Source: a bacterium
GTDB lineage: Bacteria; Electryoneota; JAOADG01
Reading direction: 5' to 3'
Assembly (NCBI GenBank): GCA_026417415.1
Contig: JAOADG010000004.1
Location: forward strand, 60,785-124,784
Length of the DNA: 64,000 nucleotides
The position numbers and the translations under genes are program-made. Positions 1 to 7,470 of the stretch are shown here, piece after piece; position 1 is the stretch's first letter; every line of letters begins with the position of its first letter. The notes below the pieces were generated by a model. That model was not told the DNA's origin, did no database searches, and was given only the letters and a program-made list of their open reading frames with translations.

Positions 1-659
1 CCATATTTGCTTCTAATCTGTTTAAGTGGACTAAGTTTTTCTTTTAATTGGTAGGGATCACCATCCGCAAGATCGCCCGGAATGAGAACTAATGAAGGAT
101 TGCGTTGGTTGATCGCATCCACGACTTTTTTTGCAAATGCTTGACGATTTACTGAACCTATGTGTAAATCACTGATGAGTACAATTTTGGTTTGATCTAA
201 ATCTGGCGAAAGATTGTTGAGGGGGACTTCAAAGGTTCGTACTACAAAATCACCTTTTGCTACACGAATGGCAAATAATGAAATAAGAATCGCAACCAAC
301 AATCCGCCGCCTGCAAACACTTGTCTAATAGTAGCGGTAGGAATGGATAGAAACCGATGGAGGTGAATGATATTGCTTAATCCATATAAAATTTCTGCTA
401 AGATACCGAAAAGAAAAAAGTACACAGCAAAACCAAGCCAATACGATGCAAGTCGTAAATTGAAATCAGTAAACTCATTGGGAAACCTTCGTCCTATAAT
501 GACAGAAAGTAAATACCACAAAGAGAGGCATAAAAAAACAATTTTTAACCAGAGTTGATCGGGAGAAATGTTCCATGCAAATCGGAATTGACGGTAAACA
601 ATCCAATGCATTAAGAATGTGAAAAGCAAGACAGTAAGGAAAAAAAGTAGAAATCGCAT
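1..659 (-). CDS. Membrane-anchored metallophosphoesterase, 3' end cut by window edge
   Basis: The gene is open at the left edge, so the ORF track omits it. I translated 219 codons leftward from an ATG at 659. The first ~140 residues hold about four hydrophobic segments, beginning with MRFLLFFLTVLLFTFLMHW. The start of a calcineurin-like phosphoesterase domain follows, with the two N-terminal metal-binding blocks LISDLHIG (D-x-H) and LIPGDLADG (G-D). Multi-span N-terminus plus phosphoesterase is the layout of the YkuE/YaeI-like family, members of which cleave phosphoesters at the membrane; the substrate here is unknown. GGAG six bases upstream of the ATG supports the start. The gene diverges from the next operon across 82 bp. 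The remaining GNHE and GHxH metal motifs would lie outside the window. Confidence 0.85.
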   Translation of the reverse strand, partial: MRFLLFFLTVLLFTFLMHWIVYRQFRFAWNISPDQLWLKIVFLCLSLWYLLSVIIGRRFPNEFTDFNLRLASYWLGFAVYFFLFGILAEILYGLSNIIHLHRFLSIPTATIRQVFAGGGLLVAILISLFAIRVAKGDFVVRTFEVPLNNLSPDLDQTKIVLISDLHIGSVNRQAFAKKVVDAINQRNPSLVLIPGDLADGDPYQLKEKLSPLKQIRSKY

Positions 660-741
660 AATTCTCCAAATCAATGAAAAAGATAATACGTTAGTTTTTG
701 AATCTGTTGTTCCTATACTATTTTAAGAAAAAGGAGACCGT

Positions 742-1746
742 ATGACTGAAGCATTAAGAGCGCTTTTATTGGATTGTATAGAATATGCAGGAATGTTCCC
801 ACCTGCAAAGTTGCCCTTTCAACAAGCATTTGATAACTATGTAAAATATCAAATTGAAAAAGAAAGTTGGATTCTATCTCGATTGATTTGTCCAATTCAC
901 GAATTGTCATCCTTACAAAATCAAGTAGAACAAAATTCTTTGAACGTTTTGCCCATACGAATATCGGTTTTGCTTAATGCGAACAACAGTGGAATGGCCA
1001 ATGCTACACAAGTATTAGATGAACTACGAACCATAATTTCTTTTACTCAAGAAGTATATCCAAATATCATGGTGGAAACTGCTGAGGCCAAACTGTCCGA
1101 AGAGTTTGTACGTTTTATAATAAACGATATCCGACATGACCCACTTTCTTCTGACTTGACACCGTTTGCAGAAAGTATTATTCAATCCGTATCGGAACAG
1201 CAACATCCATTACACCACATCTTTTTTGAATTACCTTTTAATGGAACTTCTATTTCTATCTCTGTTTTTAAGCAGATGTTACTTGAATTGGATAAAATCA
1301 ACTACTTCTTAAACCATCACGGATTTTCTACGAGAATAGGGATTAAGGTTCGCTGTGGGGGTTTAAACTCTATTCTGCCAACTTTAGCAATGAGTGAGGT
1401 GATTCTTGAATGTGCTAAGTTAAATGTTCCATTCAAAGCCACAGCGGGTCTTCACTATCCGTTTTTTGACATCAAGCGAAATGAAAAGTATGGATTTATT
1501 TCACTATTTTCCGCTTGTGCATATGCTTATTCTTTTCCCAATGAAACGTTAGATGTTATTCAAGCAATCCTTACTGAGAACGAGCCACAAAATTTTCTTT
1601 TTGATGATGAAGGATGGGTTTGGAAAAAACAACACTTTCTAACCTGTGAACAAATTTCCACTTCAAGAAAATTGTTTCAGTCATTCGGGAGTTGCAGTTT
1701 TGAAGAACCTATTCAAGAGTTAAAGCGATTAAAATGGTTGGATTAA
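742..1746 (+). CDS. Conserved protein of unknown function linked to fumarylacetoacetase
   Basis: A 334-residue soluble protein with no signal peptide or membrane segment. Starts at an ATG preceded by AAGGAG with good spacing. The N-terminus carries a distinctive block, IEYAGMFPPAKLPFQQA, and the C-terminal half has alternating strand/helix patterns ending in KVRCGG and VPFKATAGLHYPFF, which look like barrel strand ends of an enzyme. I recall similar uncharacterised proteins with AG(L/M)FPPAKL and FKATAGLHHP blocks in other phyla but know no assigned reaction. It lies 3 bp upstream of fumarylacetoacetase, implying co-transcription and a possible role in aromatic amino acid breakdown. That role is inference from position only. 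Confidence 0.8.
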   Translation: MTEALRALLLDCIEYAGMFPPAKLPFQQAFDNYVKYQIEKESWILSRLICPIHELSSLQNQVEQNSLNVLPIRISVLLNANNSGMANATQVLDELRTIISFTQEVYPNIMVETAEAKLSEEFVRFIINDIRHDPLSSDLTPFAESIIQSVSEQQHPLHHIFFELPFNGTSISISVFKQMLLELDKINYFLNHHGFSTRIGIKVRCGGLNSILPTLAMSEVILECAKLNVPFKATAGLHYPFFDIKRNEKYGFISLFSACAYAYSFPNETLDVIQAILTENEPQNFLFDDEGWVWKKQHFLTCEQISTSRKLFQSFGSCSFEEPIQELKRLKWLD

Positions 1747-1749
1747 ACT

Positions 1750-3027
1750 ATGGATGAATCAAACGATCCTAACTTACAATCTTTTCTACCTGTTGCTCCA
1801 ACAAATGGATTTCCAATACAGAATTTACCTTTTGCAATTGCATCCCGTAAGGGTTGCTGCAACGATGAGAAATTTGCAGTTACCCGAATTGGGGATACCA
1901 TCATTCACCTTGGCCAATTAGAAGAACTGGGATTTTTTGATGATACACCTATTGGTGGCCGTTCAATTTTTTCACAACCGTATTTAAATGATTTCTTAGA
2001 ATTTGGAAACCATGCTTGGATTGAAGTTAGAAAAAAACTAATTGAACTTTTTAAAAAAGATAACTCTATCCTTCGTGACCACGAGGAATTAAAAAAATCA
2101 ATTCTTTTTGAACTTCACGAAATAGAATTTCATTTACCTGTAAGGATAGGAGATTACACTGATTTTTATTCCTCTAAACAACATGCAACGAATGTGGGAA
2201 TCATGTTTAGAGGAAAAGAAAATGCACTTATGCCGAATTGGCTCTATCTTCCCGTGGCTTATCATGGGAGAAGTAGTTCCATAGTGATAAGCCATACATC
2301 AATCAAGCGGCCATATGGACAGATTAAACCTCAAGATGGTGCACCTATCTATTCAGCATCTAAACGGTTGGATTTTGAGTTAGAGGTTGGAGCCATTGTT
2401 GGAATAGGAAACCCATTAGGACAACCGATCCCGGTGGATGATGCAGAAAATCATATATTCGGATTAATGTTGGTAAATGATTGGAGTGCGAGAGATATTC
2501 AGCAATGGGAGTATCAACCATTAGGTCCATTTCTCGGGAAAAATTTTGCAACTTCCATTTCACCGTGGATTGTCACAATGGAAGCATTAAAACCGTTTCG
2601 TTGTTCTGCTCCAATACAAGAACCAAAACCGCTTACCTACTTACAAGAAACGGAACGATATACTTACGATATCCAATTAGAAATTGAATTACAAACAAAA
2701 GATGACCATACAACCACTCAAATTTGTTCCACAAATTTTAATACTCTCTATTGGACACTTAAACAGCAAATTGCTCATCACACAATCAATGGCTGTAACT
2801 TACGAACTGGCGATTTGTTGGCATCGGGGACAATTAGTGGAGACCATGAGCATTCATACGGTAGTTTGCTCGAACTAACGTGGAACGGAAAAAATCCGAT
2901 TCATTTGAATAACGGCAAAACAAGAACATTTCTTGAAGACGGAGACACCGTGATTATACGTGGGTATTGTCAAAACAAGGATTATACCATAAGTTTTGGT
3001 GAAGTGGTTGGTACGATAGTCAATTAA
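1750..3027 (+). CDS. fahA: Fumarylacetoacetase
   Basis: Hydrolyses 4-fumarylacetoacetate to fumarate and acetoacetate, the last step of tyrosine/homogentisate catabolism, in the cytoplasm. The 425-residue length matches the family. An N-terminal SH3-like region (about 1-120) precedes the hydrolase fold. Metal and active-site blocks are all present: DYTDFYSS (135-142), the candidate catalytic His in KQHATNVG (H145), YHGRSSS (171-177), the acidic pair in DFELEVG (208-214) and NDWSARD (243-249). It follows the unknown 334-aa gene by 3 bp and is 4 bp from the CorC-like gene, so the three probably share one transcript. No homogentisate dioxygenase or maleylacetoacetate isomerase is in the window. 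The pathway implies an oxygen-using lifestyle, because homogentisate cleavage needs O2. Confidence 0.96.
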   Translation: MDESNDPNLQSFLPVAPTNGFPIQNLPFAIASRKGCCNDEKFAVTRIGDTIIHLGQLEELGFFDDTPIGGRSIFSQPYLNDFLEFGNHAWIEVRKKLIELFKKDNSILRDHEELKKSILFELHEIEFHLPVRIGDYTDFYSSKQHATNVGIMFRGKENALMPNWLYLPVAYHGRSSSIVISHTSIKRPYGQIKPQDGAPIYSASKRLDFELEVGAIVGIGNPLGQPIPVDDAENHIFGLMLVNDWSARDIQQWEYQPLGPFLGKNFATSISPWIVTMEALKPFRCSAPIQEPKPLTYLQETERYTYDIQLEIELQTKDDHTTTQICSTNFNTLYWTLKQQIAHHTINGCNLRTGDLLASGTISGDHEHSYGSLLELTWNGKNPIHLNNGKTRTFLEDGDTVIIRGYCQNKDYTISFGEVVGTIVN

Positions 3028-3031
3028 AGCG

Positions 3032-4339
3032 ATGGAAACTGTTCTTACCGAAATCTTGTTTATTCTTTTTCTAATTGTTGTAAATGGCTTTTTTGCTATG
3101 TCTGAAATTGCAATTTTAACTGCGCGACGCGAAAGGTTACAACTGTTATCAAAAAAAGGTGATGAACGTGCTAAGACAGCATTAGAATTATCGGAATCAG
3201 ATAGTAAATTTTTATCAGCCATACAAATTGGGATTACCTTAGTTAGTATTCTTGCTGGTGTGTACAGCGGTGCCACCATAGCACAGAAATTGAGTTTACT
3301 AATTACTCAACATGTGCGAATTCTTTCCGATTATGCTACCTTCATTGGCTTTTCTATTGTAGTGGTATCCATTACTTTTTTAACCCTGTTGTTTGGTGAA
3401 TTGGTTCCTAAACAGATTGGAAGAAGGCATGCAGAAGTTGTTGCCATGCGTGTAGCACAACCGATGAAAGGGTTGCTTTTGTTAGTTTATCCTTTCGTAA
3501 TGGCGTTATCCTCACTGACTACTTTGTTTATGAAACTCTTAGGTGCCAAAAACCAGAAACAAGATATTGTTTCCGATGAAGAGTTGATTTTGATAATTGA
3601 ACAGGGAACCAAACATGGAATCTTTGAAGAAGAAGAAAAGAAAATGGTGGAAGGAGTTTTTGAGTTGGACGAAATTAGTGTTGCGGAGTGTATGGTCCCT
3701 GTAACCGACGTAGAGTGGATTGATACGGCTTCTACCTATCAAGAAAATTTGTCTATTCTTGTAAACACAACTCATACCTATTTACCGGTAGCAGAAAGAT
3801 CGTTTGATCAAATTCATGGTGTATTACGTGTAAATCAAGCGCTGAATGAACTTATACAAAAGAATAAAGTAGATTTTTTAAGTCATTTAAAGCCACCCAT
3901 TTTTATTCCTGAAAACACCACCTTACTGGATGCTTTGAATGAAATGAACCGACATCAATTTCATTTTGCTTTTGTGGTAACTGAATATGGATCTGTGAAA
4001 GGCATCATTACCAGCAACGATGTTTTTGAACAGTTGGTTGGTGGAGTGATCACTTTACAAAAAGAAGAGGAAGCCAATGCGACTTGCTTGTTACGGGAAG
4101 ACGGTTCCTATCTTGTGGATGGTACCTACAATTTAGAGGATTTTGCGGAAAAGTTTAATATCCCCAAAGAGGCCTATGAATCAATTCCTGCAAATACGGT
4201 TGCAGGTTTATCGTTGTATATCCTTGAAAAGATTCCAAAGACGGGAGATAAATTTGAGTGGCATCACCTTCTAATAGAAATTGTGGATATGGATGGAAAA
4301 CGGATTGATAAATTGTTAGTAAAATCTAAAACAAATTAA
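3032..4339 (+). CDS. CNNM/CorC (HlyC) family membrane transporter
   Basis: A 435-residue protein with the full three-part layout of the CNNM/CorC family. The N-terminal DUF21 transmembrane domain (about 1-185) starts with ILFILFLIVVNGFFAMSE and includes FGELVPKQIG. A CBS pair (about 205-335) contains MVPVTDVEWI and VVTEYGSVKGIITSNDVFEQ. A C-terminal CorC_HlyC domain (about 350-430) includes the LVDGTYNLEDF block. Family members are implicated in Mg2+ or Co2+ efflux or resistance; the haemolysin name is historical. The gene begins 4 bp after fahA and is followed by a strong hairpin, so it likely ends the operon. A metabolic link to fumarylacetoacetase is not evident. Confidence 0.93.
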   Translation: METVLTEILFILFLIVVNGFFAMSEIAILTARRERLQLLSKKGDERAKTALELSESDSKFLSAIQIGITLVSILAGVYSGATIAQKLSLLITQHVRILSDYATFIGFSIVVVSITFLTLLFGELVPKQIGRRHAEVVAMRVAQPMKGLLLLVYPFVMALSSLTTLFMKLLGAKNQKQDIVSDEELILIIEQGTKHGIFEEEEKKMVEGVFELDEISVAECMVPVTDVEWIDTASTYQENLSILVNTTHTYLPVAERSFDQIHGVLRVNQALNELIQKNKVDFLSHLKPPIFIPENTTLLDALNEMNRHQFHFAFVVTEYGSVKGIITSNDVFEQLVGGVITLQKEEEANATCLLREDGSYLVDGTYNLEDFAEKFNIPKEAYESIPANTVAGLSLYILEKIPKTGDKFEWHHLLIEIVDMDGKRIDKLLVKSKTN

Positions 4340-4340
4340 A

Positions 4341-4366
4341 AAGGCACTGTTGCCAGTGCCTCTTTA
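4341..4366. terminator. Bidirectional intrinsic terminator
   Basis: Perfect 8-bp stem AGGCACTG / CAGTGCCT with loop TTGC, flanked by an A run on the left and TCTTT on the right. It lies between two convergent genes (the CorC-like gene and serA), so it can end transcription from both sides. Confidence 0.85.
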
Positions 4367-4384
4367 ACTTCAATTCATAAAAAA

Positions 4385-5284
4385 CTATTTTTTGAAATCC
4401 TTTAGAATCTTTACCACTTCGGTTCCAATTTTATCTTGTGCTTCTACAGTACTAGCACCAATGTGAGGTGTTACAGAAACATTTGGTAAGGATACAAGTT
4501 CTGAATTGAAATTGGGTTCACCAACAAATACGTCAATACCAGCACCCCGAATTTTTCCGTTTTTCAATCCTTCAATTAAGGCCGTTTCATCAATTACACC
4601 ACCTCTTGCAGTATTGATCAAAATAACACCCGATTTCATTTTAGCGATCTCATTTGCTCCGATCACAGGGGGTTCACCTTTTGCAAGAGGAATGTGTACA
4701 GAAATGATATCAGCAGTGGTTAAAACAGTTTCAAAGTCGGTTTGCTCGATCATTGGATGCTGAATGGTAATGTATTTATCGTATGCAATGACCTTCATTC
4801 CTAAGGCATGACAACGGACAGCCAATTCGGTTCCAATTCGTCCGCAACCGACCAGCCCTAAAGTTTTACCACAAAGTTCCATTCCTTTAGCAAATGCTTT
4901 CTTTTCCCACTGTCCATTTTTCATAGTAATGTTTCCTTGGGGGATAAAACGTGCGATTGCAAACATATGTGCTAAAGCAAGTTCTGCAACGGAAACACTA
5001 GAAGCATTGGGAGTATTCATCACCTTTACACCAAACTCTTTTGCAGAGGCAGAATCGATGTTGTCTGTACCAACACCTCCACGGATGATTAACTTCAAAT
5101 TTTTCCCTGCTGCGATCACTTCTCGGGTTACTTTTGTGGCAGAGCGAACAATGATAACTTCAACATCTGCTATGGCTTTGACCAATTCTTCAGGGGTATA
5201 GGACTGTTCAATGACTTCATAACCGATTGACTGAAGTTCTTTTACTGCACTTTTGGCTAATCCATCTGTAATTAGTACTCGCAT
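4385..5284 (-). CDS. serA: D-3-phosphoglycerate dehydrogenase, short form
   Basis: Oxidises 3-phosphoglycerate to 3-phosphohydroxypyruvate with NAD+, the first step of serine synthesis. The 299-residue length fits the short form without a C-terminal ACT domain, so classical serine feedback through ACT is not expected. The Rossmann motif GCGRIG lies at 147-152, and the catalytic triad is Arg227 (NTARGGV), Glu256 (FVGEP) and His274 (TPHIGAST). The ORF track begins two codons earlier, but AAGGAG sits directly against that ATG. The ATG at 5284 has a proper 7-base spacer and is preferred. The ribosome site overlaps the stop codon of the upstream aminotransferase, indicating tight co-expression. 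Confidence 0.95.
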   Translation of the reverse strand: MRVLITDGLAKSAVKELQSIGYEVIEQSYTPEELVKAIADVEVIIVRSATKVTREVIAAGKNLKLIIRGGVGTDNIDSASAKEFGVKVMNTPNASSVSVAELALAHMFAIARFIPQGNITMKNGQWEKKAFAKGMELCGKTLGLVGCGRIGTELAVRCHALGMKVIAYDKYITIQHPMIEQTDFETVLTTADIISVHIPLAKGEPPVIGANEIAKMKSGVILINTARGGVIDETALIEGLKNGKIRGAGIDVFVGEPNFNSELVSLPNVSVTPHIGASTVEAQDKIGTEVVKILKDFKK

Positions 5285-5295
5285 GCTCATTCTCC

Positions 5296-6384
5296 TTATG
5301 CTTGTACATTAGTCGGTAAGGTTTTTAGAATGTCATCAATATGATCTAAAAGTTCTTTCATTTCAGCATCGGTAACATCACCCATATGTGCAATACGGAA
5401 TGTTTTCTCTTTAAGATCGCCATAACCATTGGAAATTTGAAATCCTCGTTTGCCCAATTCTTTATTGAGATCTGCTACTACGATTCCTTTTGCATTTACA
5501 GCACAAGTCAACGTTTTAGAACAGTATTTTCTTTCAGGGAAAAGTGGAAATCCATGACTCTCCACAAAGTTGCGAGTCATTTCTGCCAATCGTTTGTGTC
5601 GTTCCCAACGATTGTCAAGGCCCTCGGCAAGGATATCATCCAACTGTGCATCCATTGCAAAAATTTGTGGAATAGCTGGAGTTGCAGGAGTTTGGTTTTT
5701 ATCGTTGTATTTTTTCATATCCAGAAAATCAGTGTAGTATCCACGATATTTTACTGTAGCCGCTCGTTCAAATGCACGATTTGAAATTGCGGAAACCGTT
5801 AATCCTGCAGGTAAAGCAAACGCCTTTTGAACGCCAGCCAACACGACATCTAAACCCCATTCATCCGTGGGTATTTTCACACCAGCCATACAAGAAACCG
5901 CATCTACACAAAACATCACATCTGGATACTTTTTCATCACTTCAGCAATCTCGTCAATGGGTGATTCTACACCAGTAGAGGTTTCGTTCATCACCACGGT
6001 TAAACAATCAAATTCGCCACTTTGAAGTTTCGCATCAATCATTTCTGGTAAAATGGGCTTTCCCCATTCTACTTGCAACACTTCGTTGGGAATACCGTTT
6101 GCGGTGCACATTTGTGCCCAACGTTTAGAAAATGCACCGTTAACACAAGAAAGCACTTTTTTATTGGATAAATTTCTCACACATGCTTCCATAACCAATG
6201 TTGAACTTGATGCCCAAAGAAAGACATCATTTTTTGTGTACAATACTTGTTGGAGTTTTGGTAGAATGCGTCCATGTAAATCTGAATAATCTTTAGAACG
6301 GTGCCCAATTTGTGGAGTTGCTAATTTCGCTAATATGGAAGGGCGTACTTCGCTTGGCCCCGGGATAAATAGTTTCTTATGCAT
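5296..6384 (-). CDS. Class V aminotransferase, probable phosphoserine transaminase
   Basis: A PLP-dependent aminotransferase of the alanine-glyoxylate/serine-pyruvate type. From the start chosen here (MHKKLFIPGP, GAGG five bases upstream) it has 362 residues, normal for the family; the longer ORF-track start adds an unlikely 27-residue extension. The FIPGPSEVRPSIL opening is characteristic. Asp161 (CVDAVS) should hold the pyridine nitrogen, and Lys187 in AGVQKAFALPAG should form the Schiff base. It is immediately upstream of serA, only 11 bp from its preferred start. I infer that it converts phosphohydroxypyruvate to phosphoserine in place of a canonical SerC. Serine-pyruvate or alanine-glyoxylate activity is an alternative. 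Confidence 0.9.
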   Translation of the reverse strand: MHKKLFIPGPSEVRPSILAKLATPQIGHRSKDYSDLHGRILPKLQQVLYTKNDVFLWASSSTLVMEACVRNLSNKKVLSCVNGAFSKRWAQMCTANGIPNEVLQVEWGKPILPEMIDAKLQSGEFDCLTVVMNETSTGVESPIDEIAEVMKKYPDVMFCVDAVSCMAGVKIPTDEWGLDVVLAGVQKAFALPAGLTVSAISNRAFERAATVKYRGYYTDFLDMKKYNDKNQTPATPAIPQIFAMDAQLDDILAEGLDNRWERHKRLAEMTRNFVESHGFPLFPERKYCSKTLTCAVNAKGIVVADLNKELGKRGFQISNGYGDLKEKTFRIAHMGDVTDAEMKELLDHIDDILKTLPTNVQA

Positions 6385-6534
6385 ATGTACCTCATTATTG
6401 GTGGGAAAATGAAGAATTAAGGATCTCAAACTGTAACAAGTATTAGGTTCAGGAGATCCAATCACTGAACCTTGGGAGAAACTCTACTAAAAGGTAATAT
6501 TTTTCATAAAATTTGACAAATAACACCCTGTTTG

Positions 6535-7470
6535 TTAATCAATTGGTTGAGTAGAATTCACCAAGAAAGGCAATCCGAATAAAACACCACGTGGTTCAAT
6601 TCTAAATCCTTCCCATTGAAACAATTCAAATAGGAATCGTAGGATGGTAGCACCACTTGGCAATGTTTTGACACGATCAAGCGGTATCCCCGGTATCTGT
6701 TTTCGTTCTTCCTCGGGTAAGGTGACCAACTGATCGTAGATAGAATAAAAATCACTTTTTTGAACGATGGTGCAGTTTAGACCGTAAGGATCTTCTACCA
6801 AAGCACCTACCAGTAGTGAAGAAAATGCTACTGCAGTACCTCCAACAATTCTAGGCATAGTGGTTTTAGGCAATGCACTTTGTAAGGGTAAAAAATCATT
6901 GGAGTACAGATCAATCAATTCATAATAAGCACGGGTTGTGAGTGGATCTTTTTGAAACTTTCGTGTCAATACCGATGCACCTATTTGCACCGAATAGGAG
7001 ACCACTTTTCCATTTTTTTTCCAAATAAATTCTGTACTTCCACCTCCCAAATCTATGATAACCTCATCATAATCTCTTAAGGAGGGATCGCCGACGCGGC
7101 TATGTGCGCCGTGCCAAGCGGCCAAAGCTTCTTCATCTGGTGAAAGAACTTTGGTGGGATAACCAAACTTTTGCTCTAAATCCATCATCCAAAGAGATCC
7201 ATTCCGAGAGTTACGAATAACAGCAGTTCCTGCAAATAACCCTGAATGGGTTTCATCTTCTAACCATTGGTGTTTTTCAGATAACAAGGAACGTATGCGA
7301 GCTTCTTCTTGTTCTAATAGGACAGACGGAATTTCATTATGTTGATCTAAGCCAAGTCCAAAGCCGTTAGTCCAATAGCCGCGCTGTATTGGATGCACTG
7401 CATTCAACTCCATTTTTCCAATCATCCAAAGTGTTGTTTGTGTACCAATATCCAAATAAATCCCATTCAT
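6535..7470 (-). CDS. Ppx/GppA family phosphatase
   Basis: A 311-residue member of the exopolyphosphatase/guanosine pentaphosphate phosphatase family (ASKHA fold). Visible motifs are the first phosphate loop YLDIGTQTTLW, LSPDEEALAAWHGA (the usual LS.EEEA region), the second phosphate loop VIIDLGGGSTEF, and VGGTAVAFSSLL near the adenosine motif. The length matches the short two-domain Ppx form lacking the HD-like C-terminal extension. It may degrade polyphosphate or (p)ppGpp; the sequence does not decide. The start ATG overlaps the stop of the upstream membrane protein by four bases (ATGA), which suggests translational coupling. The first phosphate loop has QTT in place of the more usual NS/TxR pattern, a small departure. 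Confidence 0.88.
   Translation of the reverse strand: MNGIYLDIGTQTTLWMIGKMELNAVHPIQRGYWTNGFGLGLDQHNEIPSVLLEQEEARIRSLLSEKHQWLEDETHSGLFAGTAVIRNSRNGSLWMMDLEQKFGYPTKVLSPDEEALAAWHGAHSRVGDPSLRDYDEVIIDLGGGSTEFIWKKNGKVVSYSVQIGASVLTRKFQKDPLTTRAYYELIDLYSNDFLPLQSALPKTTMPRIVGGTAVAFSSLLVGALVEDPYGLNCTIVQKSDFYSIYDQLVTLPEEERKQIPGIPLDRVKTLPSGATILRFLFELFQWEGFRIEPRGVLFGLPFLVNSTQPID

Noticed and set aside
367-910. ORFs at 367-558 (+), 475-669 (-) and 713-910 (-)
   Set aside because: Shadows of the real edge-truncated metallophosphoesterase (minus strand, another frame) and of the 334-aa gene; no motif and no ribosome site.
2875-3279. 134-aa antisense ORF across the fahA/CorC junction
   Set aside because: Opposite strand of two strongly supported genes; composition is that of a frame shadow.
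5386-5784. 132-aa antisense ORF within the class V aminotransferase
   Set aside because: Lies wholly inside a gene with intact PLP-binding residues; no recognisable domain.
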